Shown: positions 55,626-63,856 of the stretch, piece by piece
Layout of the letters: every line of letters starts with the position of its first letter
How positions within the stretch are numbered: the stretch's first letter is position 1
Source: Bacteroidia bacterium
GTDB taxonomy: Bacteria; Bacteroidota; Bacteroidia; 2-12-FULL-35-15
Assembly: GCA_030654175.1 (NCBI GenBank)
Contig: JAURXZ010000008.1
Location: 303,426-367,425 of the forward strand
DNA: 64,000 nt
Direction: 5' to 3'
Notes under the pieces: model-generated
Databases searched by the model: none
What the model was told of the DNA's origin: nothing
What the model saw: only the letters and a program-made list of their open reading frames with translations
Position numbers and translations under genes: made by a program

Positions 55626-57488
55626 TTGAATTCCGCTAGCCCTTTATTTTCAAATAGTGTCAGGTTGTTTTTACGAAGATCAATAGTATTAGCCTGTATA
55701 TTGTTATTGACAAATTTCCTTTCCGCACAAACAAAGGACACCCTTGTTATTTATAAAAAAATACAAAAATTTGCTTATCGCCATAAAGCTACTACCTTGT
55801 TGTATAAAGCTATTTTTGTTGAACCTGTCCCCAAAAAATACGAAAAAAAATCCCTGTCTGACGATCAAAAAAAAACAGATCCTAATTTAAAGTTTGAAGG
55901 TCGGATCATAAGGAATGTGGATATTATAGTTTATGATCCTTTTGGATACTCAGTAAATGACACCACCAGGAAAGAAATAAATCCATTCCAAAAGGTTGGT
56001 AATAAATATCATATTGCTACCCGTCATAAGATCATTCGGAATTTATTGTTGTTCAAAAAAAATGACAAAGTTGAACTGCTTGTTATCAATGAGTCCGAAA
56101 GGTTAGTTAGGGATGCAAGTTATATCAATGATTCACGGATCTATATTACTGCGGTTCGTGGTAGCAAGGATAGTGTGGATATATTGGTGGTGGCGAATGA
56201 TAAATGGACCTTGGATGCTCCTATTTCCGGTGGTACTTCCGGTGGACATGTTAGGTTCAGGGAACGAAACATATTGGGTTCAGGCCAGCAATACTCACAA
56301 TACATTGGCTATGATTTTGGTACCGGGGCCTATGATTATCGCGGTGATTATTCAGTAGGGAATATTAAAAATACTTTTATTTCTTCCTCCCTGTTTTATA
56401 CTACCGACAAAAATATTACATCTACTGGCTTTTCTCTAAGCCGTCCTTTTTATTCTGCTTTGGCCCAATGGGCCGGAGGGATTGCCAGTACTAAAGCCTG
56501 GGGCACTTACACTCAAGTGGATACAATTGCGCATGTCGAAAATAAATACCGGCTCGATTATATTTCTTCTGATGTTTGGGTTGCGAAAAATTTTAATCCG
56601 GGAACAGGTAAAACGATCAATAAAAAAAATATAAATATTGTAATTGCAGCGCGTTATGCCGATACGCGTTTTCAAAGTAAACCTTCCTATTCAATTGATA
56701 CTGCTAAAACCAACTTCAACTCTACGTTATACCTCAGCAGCTTGGGATTTTCACTTCGGAAGTATTATAAAGATCAATTCATTTACCGTTTTGGTGCCAA
56801 TGAGGATGTTCCGGAAGGGCTGGTTGTTCAGGTTTTGTATGGGTTATTATATAAAGAGGATAATATTTTTAAATATTACACCGGATTTGAAGTATCACGG
56901 GGAAAGCATTTTGAGAGATTCGGATATCTATCCGGCAACTTTGTTTATGGTACATTTTACAATAAATCAATTTATAAAGATGGTACAGTAAATGCCGGAA
57001 TATATTATTTCAGTAATCTGTTTGAAAACAGCAAATGGTATTTTCGCCAGTTTGTAAACTATAAGTTTGTATATGGTTTTAATAAAGGCCCAACCCAAAA
57101 AATCACGCTTCGGCCCGATGAAATGTATGGCTTTAACAATGGTACTTTGTTAGGCAGAACCAAAATGGTTTTAAACCTGGAAGCTGTTGCCTATGCTCCT
57201 TACAATATCATTGGTTTTAGATTTGCCTCGCTTTTATTAGTTGGCTGCGGCATCCTGGAAACCGATAAAGTTAAATTGTTTGAAAGTATTGTTTATCAGG
57301 CTTATTCGGTTGGTTTACTCATTAGGAATGAAAATTTGCTAAATGCAAGTTTCGAAATCACTTATGGTATTTACCCTAATTTACCCGATTCGAATCCTCG
57401 TTTTTATAAGTTTAATCCTGTTACCAGCTTTACTCTTAAAGTGAGGAGTTTTGCTATTTCGAAACCAACCATTGTTGACTATTATTAA
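55626..57488 (+). CDS. Outer-membrane beta-barrel protein with POTRA-like N-terminus
   Basis: A ~620-residue exported protein. There is no ATG upstream: the frame opens right after a TAA at 55617 and offers TTG at 55626 or TTG at 55665, the latter giving a neat signal peptide (FLRRSIVLACILLLTNFLSAQ). Residues ~80-200 contain POTRA-like strands (FEGRIIRNVDIIVYDPFG; VELLVINESERLVRDASYIND; KDSVDILVVANDKW). The remainder alternates like a 16-strand-type barrel (YDYRGDYSVGNIKNTFISSSLFYTTD, NWYFRQFVNYKFVYGF-like, FKLFESIVYQAYSVGLLIRN-like). It resembles the Omp85/BamA-related proteins of Bacteroidota; a passenger or substrate is not evident. Confidence 0.8.
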   Translation: MNSASPLFSNSVRLFLRRSIVLACILLLTNFLSAQTKDTLVIYKKIQKFAYRHKATTLLYKAIFVEPVPKKYEKKSLSDDQKKTDPNLKFEGRIIRNVDIIVYDPFGYSVNDTTRKEINPFQKVGNKYHIATRHKIIRNLLLFKKNDKVELLVINESERLVRDASYINDSRIYITAVRGSKDSVDILVVANDKWTLDAPISGGTSGGHVRFRERNILGSGQQYSQYIGYDFGTGAYDYRGDYSVGNIKNTFISSSLFYTTDKNITSTGFSLSRPFYSALAQWAGGIASTKAWGTYTQVDTIAHVENKYRLDYISSDVWVAKNFNPGTGKTINKKNINIVIAARYADTRFQSKPSYSIDTAKTNFNSTLYLSSLGFSLRKYYKDQFIYRFGANEDVPEGLVVQVLYGLLYKEDNIFKYYTGFEVSRGKHFERFGYLSGNFVYGTFYNKSIYKDGTVNAGIYYFSNLFENSKWYFRQFVNYKFVYGFNKGPTQKITLRPDEMYGFNNGTLLGRTKMVLNLEAVAYAPYNIIGFRFASLLLVGCGILETDKVKLFESIVYQAYSVGLLIRNENLLNASFEITYGIYPNLPDSNPRFYKFNPVTSFTLKVRSFAISKPTIVDYY

Positions 57489-57546
57489 TTTTTTTGCTGA
57501 GGTTATAATTTTCAAAAATTTACATACCCTACCACATTTATATATT

Positions 57547-57644
57547 TTCTCTGTGGTTCTCTGTGTCTTCTCCTTTTTCTCTGTGTAATAAAAAAATAGT
57601 TTGTTACACAGAGCTTCACAGAGAAACACAGAGAGGCACAGAGG
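57547..57644. repeat. CTCTGTG interspersed palindrome
   Basis: Left arm TTCTCTGTGGTTCTCTGTGT onward and right arm ACACAGAGCTTCACAGAG onward, each with three to four CTCTGTG/CACAGAG heptamers, around AAAAAAATAGTTTG. It lies in the 454-base gap 57489-57942, which is otherwise without visible features. Confidence 0.85.
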
Positions 57645-57942
57645 CTTTTAATCAGTACTTTACAAATAATTTCATTCTTTTTTTATACCGCCATATGAAA
57701 TACAGTGCATAGTAGTTGAGTTTGGCAAATGCTTTATTCTGTTGGTTATTCCAGCCTTAGGAATGGGTTTTAAATAAATATCAAACCTTGATTTTTTCAT
57801 TCAGGCTATTCAAAACTCAGTTTCAGCGAATATCACCAGTGATAGTAGGAGAGGAGAAATACATTTGTATTCCAAAGCCTTTAGAGTTCAAAACATCATT
57901 TTCGCTAAATGCTTTCATCTTTTAAAACTAAACCCCAAAACA

Positions 57943-58554
57943 ATGTTAGCAAAAACAAAATGGGTAATTGATTCAGCAAAAAGCCGAATTAATTTTGAGA
58001 TAGAACATTTTATAGTTCCCAATATTAAAGGGACATTCAAAACATTTGATGCAACGGTATACAGCATAAACAAAGATTTTACAACAGATGAAATAATTTT
58101 TTCGATATCTGCTAAATCATTATGTACCAATGATTCTTATTGCGATGAGCATTTAAAAAGCATGAATGTATTCGATGTCGAAAAACATAAACAGATATAT
58201 TTTAAAGGGCGAATCATTGATAAATTGAATAACAAAGGGTGCTACGTACTTTTAGGCGAACTCACTATTAAAGGCATCAGTAAACCAATTGAATTTGCTG
58301 TAGAATTTATAGGTCTGACCAAGAGTGTTTTTGGTAATGAAAAAATAAATTTTAACGTTACCGGAATAATTAACCGTAATGATTGGGAACTTAATTCCAT
58401 TGTTGATCTGGAAGCATGGCAAATTCTGGTGAGCGATAAAATAAAGATCAATTGCGAAGTGCAACTTAAAAGATCAACTATACAGGATATAGTAGTGCCT
58501 TTTGAAACAATAATGGAACAAAAAATAGTAGAAAAACAAGTTTTACCCGTCTAA
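57943..58554 (+). CDS. YceI-family protein without signal peptide
   Basis: A 203-residue YceI-like lipocalin-type protein: KWVIDSAKSRINFEIEHFIVPNIKGTFKTFDATV at the N-terminus, then CDEHLKSMNVFDVEKHKQIYFKG, LLGELTIKGISKPIEFAVEF and FNVTGIINRNDWELNS. All are family blocks, including DWELN. No signal peptide is seen, unlike the 18190 paralogue, so it is probably cytoplasmic. The ATG at 57943 is the family start; the 26 extra codons back to 57865 are non-family. Confidence 0.92.
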   Translation: MLAKTKWVIDSAKSRINFEIEHFIVPNIKGTFKTFDATVYSINKDFTTDEIIFSISAKSLCTNDSYCDEHLKSMNVFDVEKHKQIYFKGRIIDKLNNKGCYVLLGELTIKGISKPIEFAVEFIGLTKSVFGNEKINFNVTGIINRNDWELNSIVDLEAWQILVSDKIKINCEVQLKRSTIQDIVVPFETIMEQKIVEKQVLPV

Positions 58555-58648
58555 CTTCCTTTGTTTCATGCCTATACACCAATCATTTCTTATAAAATTA
58601 TAACCTAAAGATTTTATTATAATATGATACTTATATAATTAAAAAAAC

Positions 58649-58656
58649 TATCTTTG
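58649..58656 (+). promoter_or_regulatory. -7 box TATCTTTG of the tRNA-Leu gene
   Basis: Matches TAnnTTTG, 22 bases upstream of the mature tRNA 5' end. Confidence 0.55.
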
Positions 58657-58678
58657 CATCCCTATTTAGGAATTAAAT

Positions 58679-58759
58679 GCGGATGTGGCGTAATGGCAGC
58701 CGCGCCAGACTTAGGATCTGGTGCCGTAAGGCGTGGGGGTTCGAGTCCCTTCATCCGCA
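58679..58759 (+). tRNA. tRNA-Leu (anticodon TAG)
   Basis: A class II tRNA: acceptor stem GCGGATG/CATCCGC (58679-58685 with 58752-58758), anticodon stem CCAGA/TCTGG around CTTAGGA giving anticodon TAG (reads CUA/CUN Leu codons), a long variable arm GCCGTAAGGC, and T-loop TTCGAGT. The discriminator base is A; CCA is not encoded. It is a solitary tRNA with its own -7 box and terminator. Confidence 0.96.
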
Positions 58760-58762
58760 CAG

Positions 58763-58805
58763 AAAAAACCGTAAGAAGCTTTATTAGAGCAACTTACGGT
58801 TTTTT
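58763..58805 (+). terminator. Terminator after tRNA-Leu
   Basis: AAAAAACCGTAAG (58763-58775) pairs with CTTACGGTTTTTT (58793-58805): a 13-bp stem ending in T. The remainder of the gap, to the small lipoprotein gene at 59128, is AT-rich with no visible feature. Confidence 0.88.
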
Positions 58806-59127
58806 TATTCTTCATTGTCCCGTGATACGAATTTACCTGCCGTGTATTAGTAATATTCCTTTCAGAAAAAACAGGGCTAATAATGAGAGTTTATAACTTT
58901 TTAATTATTTTGATTATAAATTTAGCCGGAGCGCTAGGTATCACAACGCATGATTAGTTTGACCATTTGAGATTTACGTAACTTTTCTAAAGTCTTTTGC
59001 GTTAAATCAGTCAAAATTTGTTTTTGGCGCATTGAGGAAAGTTTTATGTGCAAACAATTTTTTTTGTGCTTTTTTATACAAGATTGAAACCCAATAAATA
59101 GTAAGCAATATATAAATACTTAAAAAA

Positions 59128-59355
59128 ATGAGAACGATTAAGAAAATCTCTATTCTAACAACGCTATTTGTTTTCAACGGATTATTTTTTACTTCTTGTA
59201 AAAAATGCTCTCACTGTACGGTAACAAATTCAAGCGGAACTGTTATAAAGGATTACGGAGAAAAATGTGGAACTTCATCGGATGTTAAAAACTATGAAAA
59301 CAGTTCCAAAAATGATGCTGTTCAATACAGTGGAACTTTTAATTGCGGAAATTAA
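59128..59355 (+). CDS. Small putative lipoprotein with cysteine cluster
   Basis: A 75-residue protein with a lipoprotein-like signal (LTTLFVFNGLFFTSC; lipobox-like FTSC, Cys at ~24). The mature part is KKCSHCTVTNSSGTVIKDYGEKCGTSS...FNCGN: five cysteines, including a KCSHC pair. No recognised domain; metal binding or disulfides are possible. Solitary gene in a long AT-rich region. Coding status is supported by the signal and the start with its downstream AT-rich gap, but it is short. Confidence 0.65.
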   Translation: MRTIKKISILTTLFVFNGLFFTSCKKCSHCTVTNSSGTVIKDYGEKCGTSSDVKNYENSSKNDAVQYSGTFNCGN

Positions 59356-59726
59356 AAACTAGTCAAATTGTAAATTTCGGCAGTTTTGTTCGCTGAATTT
59401 AATTTGTTCTTTGGGTTAGTTTTAATATTTTTAAAAAATTACAGCCTGATGCTTTTGAGGACAGTTTTCTTAGATTTTTTTGAAACAAACTTTATTCGGA
59501 ATGAAGAAACTTACAAAGCCCCTAACATCAGTTGCTCCTGTAAATGTGAATAGTACTAATTTACAGGCGTATGATTCCCCCCTTGGCCCGATAAAAAACG
59601 TTCATTCATCCATTTACATGATATCTTTTGCAGCATCCACAAATTGATGGACTCTTTTTTGTTCTATATTGTGGTGGGGATTTTTTTTAACCACTACTTA
59701 GTAAAACTGAAGAACCTCAATACCCA
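59356..59726. other. Intergenic region before the MFS gene
   Basis: A 371-base AT-rich gap. The only structure seen is a 9-bp hairpin, CCTGTAAAT (59537-59545) with ATTTACAGG (59559-59567). Confidence 0.5.
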
Positions 59727-60965
59727 ATGCTCTCTAAAATTAAGGAATATACCCACCTTGATAGGTCGATGCTCAACCTTGTTACTGTTGAGTTTTTTAT
59801 ACAGTTAATAAACGTTACGTTTATTGCTTTTCTTCCATTGTATATGAAAGCGGAACATTTCAGTGATGCTGAATATGCTCATTTTACCTCTTATAGATAT
59901 TTAGGAACGCTTGTATTGGCCTTATTTTTAGGTATGTATATCAAAGGAAGAAAAATAATACCGATGCTTTACATTGCCGCCATAGGTTCTCCATTGTTTG
60001 GACTATTGATATTAACAGGTGTATATTTCCATAATAACAGTTTAATTCTCATTGCCCATTTATTATGGGGTTTGGCTTATACCTTTATTCAAATACCCAT
60101 TTTACCTTTTATAATGCGTAATGCTTCTGCTGAGCAACAGACACGTGTTATTACCTTAAATTTCGCCACCTGGAGTATTGCAACTATAATCGGAAGTTTG
60201 CTTGTTGGTGTTTTAAATAGTGTAGATACTGTTTTATTCAGCGAGCGTAATTTGTTGTTTGCCATAGTCGTCTTTAGTTTTCTGGGTGTTTTTTTTGTAT
60301 CACGTATTAACAAAACCGAACATATTCCGGTGATCACAGAAAAGCGTAGCAACTTAAAAAAATACGATTGGAAGATAATAATGAAGGCTCTTATTCCTAC
60401 CGCTATTATTGCCATCGGTGCAGGTTTTACCATTCCATTTATGAGCTTGTTCTTTTCCAATGTGCATAATATGAGTACTTCAGCATTTTCATTTCTCAAT
60501 TTTGGTACCGCTATATTGGTGGTTATTATTGCAATATACATTCCTCATTTTAAAGAACGGTTCGGTTATCAAAAAGCTGTTGCCACCACACAATCATTGG
60601 CCATACTTGCTTTAATAATAATGGCCACCACCCAGTATTACAGTTATTGGAATTATGCAGTTTGTATAGCGGCTCTTTTTTATCTCGTGCGTCAGCCATT
60701 AATGAGTATGGCGGTGCCCATAACATCCGAAATTACAATGAAGTATGTAGGAGAACGAAACAGGGAAATGGTGAGCGGTTTAACATCCGCAATTTGGTCG
60801 GGAACGGCTTATTTTAGTGCCATTGGTTTTGGAATACTCCGGCATTTGGAGGTTGAATATGTAAATATATTTTGGATCACTGCCGGAATGTATATAATTG
60901 GCGTGTTTCTGTATTCTTTACTGATACGTGATTACAACAACAGGGAGAAAGCCGGATTGATTTAA
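59727..60965 (+). CDS. Major facilitator superfamily transporter
   Basis: A 412-residue polytopic membrane protein with about 12 predicted helices (for example FFIQLINVTFIAFLPLYM, YLGTLVLALFLGMYI, ITLNFATWSIATIIGSLLVGVL, ALIPTAIIAIGAGFTIPFMSLFF, ATTQSLAILALIIMATTQYY). A loop between the halves, RINKTEHIPVITEKRSNLKK, fits an MFS layout. Loop MFS signatures are weak. The substrate is unknown; its neighbours give no clue. The ATG at 59727 gives a short polar N-terminus before helix 1. Confidence 0.88.
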   Translation: MLSKIKEYTHLDRSMLNLVTVEFFIQLINVTFIAFLPLYMKAEHFSDAEYAHFTSYRYLGTLVLALFLGMYIKGRKIIPMLYIAAIGSPLFGLLILTGVYFHNNSLILIAHLLWGLAYTFIQIPILPFIMRNASAEQQTRVITLNFATWSIATIIGSLLVGVLNSVDTVLFSERNLLFAIVVFSFLGVFFVSRINKTEHIPVITEKRSNLKKYDWKIIMKALIPTAIIAIGAGFTIPFMSLFFSNVHNMSTSAFSFLNFGTAILVVIIAIYIPHFKERFGYQKAVATTQSLAILALIIMATTQYYSYWNYAVCIAALFYLVRQPLMSMAVPITSEITMKYVGERNREMVSGLTSAIWSGTAYFSAIGFGILRHLEVEYVNIFWITAGMYIIGVFLYSLLIRDYNNREKAGLI

Positions 60966-61056
60966 CATCAGTAATTTTTATTGTTTCGGTTCGTTAATTC
61001 AAAACTATGCACTTTCAGTGCAAGACTTTCAGTTTCTACAAAATTTCACTTGTTGG

Positions 61057-61130
61057 CGTCATTGCGGGCGCAGCGAAGCAATCTCAACCAAAGGATAGTG
61101 TGAGATTGCTTCGCTGCGCTCGCAATGACG
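61057..61130. repeat. CGTCATTGCG-type palindrome, well preserved
   Basis: Left arm 61057-61086 and right arm 61101-61130 form a 30-bp stem with one mismatch. The 14-base loop reads ACCAAAGGATAGTG. A degenerate relative is at 2451-2542. Confidence 0.88.
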
Positions 61131-61209
61131 TTCTCGATTTTAAATATGCAAAAAAATAATTTTATTATTTTATTCTTTAACCTCTGCACTTTTAGTGCAG
61201 AGGGGGTCA

Positions 61210-61400
61210 GTTTAGATTTTATATATTTTAAAATGCATTATATTTTACAATGAAATTGAGGCTTAAAATGCTTACACATAATTTTCTCGACAAGCTCGAA
61301 ATGACCGGGCGCATGGTCATTTCGAGCTTGTCGAGAAAGGTGCGTTAGCTTCAATAAGCAATATTGTTATTCTTTTATATAAAATTTAACCGGCTCTTAT
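61210..61400. repeat. CTCGACAAG repeat family, full copy
   Basis: A perfect 21-bp inverted repeat (61286-61306 with 61315-61335) around GGGCGCAT. The left flank (ATATATTTTAAAAT, ATTGAGGCTTAAAATGCTTACACA) matches 55195-55255. The right flank is the AAGGTGCGTTAGCTTCAATAAG type, also present at 9684 and 55535. Confidence 0.9.
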
Positions 61401-61597
61401 CTTGTTCAGCTTATTTCTATGTAATTTTTTTAAAATAATTTTCTCCGGGGATACATTTATCATGCTTATTTTTCAGGAAAAAATAAAGTAAAAAGGACAG
61501 GCATTTTTTTCATTCCTGCCCAACAAAAAAAACTTTAGGTTGGGCTATTGAAATTATCTGATTAACGAAAATACAATTATCTCTTTCTTATTCATGA

Positions 61598-61605
61598 TAC
61601 TTTTG
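61598..61605 (+). promoter_or_regulatory. Candidate -7 box TACTTTTG before possible structured RNA
   Basis: Matches TAnnTTTG in the 938-base gap 60966-61903. A transcript from here would run to the terminator at 61785-61825. Confidence 0.35.
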
Positions 61606-61611
61606 CAATGA

Positions 61612-61825
61612 AGATTAACAATGGATGAGAGCCAAACTTGATTGGTAGGAGTTATTGTAAAATCACTGAGCTATTAGTATAGATGTCGTATTGAACTTGA
61701 ATGTATTTAAGTTCAACATGTTAGCTAACCCCGTAAGGTTAGGCATTAGCTTTATAAGGCTGGACAATTACACTATAGCAATAAATCAAAAAGCCAACCC
61801 CGTAAGGTTGGCTTTTTGATTTTAA
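61612..61825 (+). ncRNA. Possible small structured RNA
   Basis: About 200 bases between a -7 box and an intrinsic terminator, with no ORF. Internal hairpins are visible: TTGAACTT-N10-AAGTTCAA, then GCTAACC-CCGTAA-GGTTAGGC (near 61723-61743), then the terminator AAGCCAACC-CCGTAA-GGTTGGCTT. Two of the hairpins share the same CCGTAA loop. I cannot assign it to a known RNA family. Confidence 0.3.
61785..61820. terminator. Intrinsic terminator, bidirectional
   Basis: A perfect 15-bp stem, ATCAAAAAGCCAACC (61785-61799) with GGTTGGCTTTTTGAT (61806-61820), with T-rich sequence on the plus strand. On the minus strand it lies 84 bases beyond the end of the deaminase gene and could also stop that transcript. 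Confidence 0.85.
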
Positions 61826-61903
61826 TACTTTGGCAGAATAGAAAAAAGTATCCTGTTAATTTTAAATTTAAGTATGTAGTAAAAAAAGAATATCTCCTCT
61901 TTT

Positions 61904-62344
61904 TTACAATTCGCCAATATCTTCATTCCACAGTTTTGGGTTATTATTAATAAATTCTTTCATCATATTTTTACATTCTTCAATATTCAAATCGATAACC
62001 TCAACTCCATGTGATTGCATGAATTCTTTAGCTCCCGAAAATGTTTCTGATTCACCTGCATACACTTTTTTAATTCCAAATTGTACAACTGCTCCGGCAC
62101 ATAAATAACAAGGCATAAGGGTTGAATACAAAACAGTATTTTTATAGCTGCCTACACGGCCAGCATTTCGTAAACAGTCAATTTCGGCATGAGTAACCGG
62201 GTCATTATCCTGCACTCGTTTATTATGGCCATACCCAACAATTTTCCCATCCTTCACCAATACACTCCCAATCGGGATCCCCTTTTCACTGCGGCCGATC
62301 TTTGCCTGATCAATGGCCGCTTTCATAAATTCATCCATAAACAT
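61904..62344 (-). CDS. Yeast-type cytosine deaminase
   Basis: A 146-residue zinc-dependent deaminase of the CDA fold: HAEID (His52 ligand, Glu54 proton shuttle) and PCYLC (Cys79, Cys82 ligands). The C-terminal block ECKNMMKEFINNNPKLWNED, followed by IGEL, closely follows what I recall of yeast Fcy1 (CKKIMKQFIDERPQDWFEDI). That points to cytosine-to-uracil deamination (pyrimidine salvage) rather than a tRNA-adenosine (TadA) or guanine deaminase. Length matches Fcy1 (about 158). The start may be the ATG at 62344 or the next one two codons on. No transporter or upp partner adjoins it. Confidence 0.85.
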   Translation of the reverse strand: MFMDEFMKAAIDQAKIGRSEKGIPIGSVLVKDGKIVGYGHNKRVQDNDPVTHAEIDCLRNAGRVGSYKNTVLYSTLMPCYLCAGAVVQFGIKKVYAGESETFSGAKEFMQSHGVEVIDLNIEECKNMMKEFINNNPKLWNEDIGEL

Positions 62345-62472
62345 ACCTTTTAGCGTGTTTTACATTTTTTATTATAACTAAACCTTCGAACAAATAAATA
62401 AAATCCAGGAAATAGATAAAATGCTGATAATTATGAAGAATAGTAATAAAAAAGAACATATTTAATTAACTA

Positions 62473-63114
62473 TTAATCTAAAATGCAACGAACCGACAAC
62501 CCACTTCCAAGACTTCCATCATCTCTTCCCACATCGCTATAGCTATGACTTAACGTACGGCCCCATGCCTTTTCTTTTAAGGATTCAGTGGAACTCCAGA
62601 AGCAGCCATTGTTTCCTATATATAAAAATGCACCAACATTGTATCTGTAACCACCCGGAAGACCTGAAAATCCGGATTCATTAGTAGAATTTTCGTTTTG
62701 TTTCCATCCTCTTCTTGCTTTTATTTTCGCACCTGCATCAGTCTGACCAAGATTCACAATTAATTGTTCCCACTCTTCATCCGATGGTATGTGAAAACCT
62801 TTTGGAGCTAATCCACGAGGGTCATTAACGGCATACCAGTTGTATAATTTGCCGTACTTACTGCCATTTTCTGATTTGTTTTCATAATAACACCAGGCGC
62901 CTGTTTTTAGTTTCGACCATATTGCAGGGTCTTTTACCTCGGGTATTGAATCTCCATTGCGGTAAGTGCTTACATTCAGGTTTTCAGCCATCCATTTTTG
63001 GCTGCTGATCTTAATTACTTTAAAGATCCGTTTATCCTGATCTGTTATTTCTTCAGTAGAAGTAAATACTATTAATGCAATTAATGCAGTAATAAAAGTG
63101 ATTCCCTTTTTCAT
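62473..63114 (-). CDS. FISUMP-domain exported protein
   Basis: A 213-residue protein with a signal peptide (~1-20). The FISUMP (Fibrobacter succinogenes major paralogous) domain fills the rest: QKWMAENLNVSTYRNGDSI, GAWCYYENKSENGSKYGKLYNWYAVNDPRGLAPKGFHIPSDEEWEQL-like order, and SGLPGGYR...FWSSTES ending SVRCILD. FISUMP proteins are secreted C-type-lectin-like-fold proteins of unknown role in Bacteroidota. Monocistronic on the minus strand. Confidence 0.9.
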   Translation of the reverse strand: MKKGITFITALIALIVFTSTEEITDQDKRIFKVIKISSQKWMAENLNVSTYRNGDSIPEVKDPAIWSKLKTGAWCYYENKSENGSKYGKLYNWYAVNDPRGLAPKGFHIPSDEEWEQLIVNLGQTDAGAKIKARRGWKQNENSTNESGFSGLPGGYRYNVGAFLYIGNNGCFWSSTESLKEKAWGRTLSHSYSDVGRDDGSLGSGLSVRCILD

Positions 63115-63750
63115 TGTAAAAAAAAATTAATATTTATTTTTTGTTTTTAATTCAATAGCATTCCATCAGAAATATAAATTTCGATAGGGGGTAAGTACTG
63201 TTGATACAAAAGTGAAATATTTTTTTTGTGAGAATACCTGTTTCTCAATATGTTATAAACATTGAAAAGTTAATAGCGGATTAAACAGGGGGGCGTTTCT
63301 TTAGGATTGATATAGTGGAAAGCCGCGCACGGTCTTCGATAAGCTCTGATTGTCCTATCCCGCGATTGTTCATCTGATACCAAATCGCAAACTAGACGAA
63401 TATTTAAAAATCTTGTCATGCTGTTTCAGCAGCTGTTGGATTTCCAGAAATGCTTTAAGGGTAGGGAAGTCTGGAGTTATACCATTACTTAATATAAATC
63501 CATCCAAATATTACCACATTGGATCATAGAAAAAAAAGGTGTTATAGAAAATTTATTTTTTCACATAGTCTATGTTAAAGCTAAGCCTATGTATTTTCAT
63601 TGCATTTAAAAACTATGTATCTATGCGGTTAAATGGCTTAACACTATTAATTTCCCCTACGAACTAAAACATATTAAGTCTTGGTATTACTTTTTTTTCA
63701 TGACTTATCAAGCGGTTTGTTATGAGAACATTTATTCTCAACGTTTACAA
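63115..63750. other. Gene-free region after the FISUMP gene
   Basis: About 640 bases with no gene in either strand. I see only scattered CTATGT-containing segments near 63558-63630 and no strong hairpin. Confidence 0.45.
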
Positions 63751-63752
63751 AT

Positions 63753-63780
63753 AAAAAAAGTCCCGCATTTCTGCGGGACT
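63753..63780 (-). terminator. Terminator of the minus-strand partial gene
   Basis: AGTCCCGCA-TTTC-TGCGGGACT (63759-63780). On the minus strand it is followed by seven T. It lies 76 bases beyond the stop of the 63857-64000 gene. Another palindrome, TCCCGAT-AAATT-ATCGGGA (63819-63837), sits in between. Confidence 0.82.
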
Positions 63781-63856
63781 TCCCTAAAAACCATGGCGTG
63801 ATTTTTAGATTTATTCAATCCCGATAAATTATCGGGACGAAATAAAAGACTTAAAA

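Noticed and set aside
58654-58896. Open frame of 80 codons covering the tRNA
   Set aside because: It contains the tRNA-Leu gene and its terminator.
61210-61400. CRISPR array or insertion sequence in the repeat islands
   Set aside because: The repeats are dispersed palindromes with no regular spacers, and no transposase or cas gene is present in the window.
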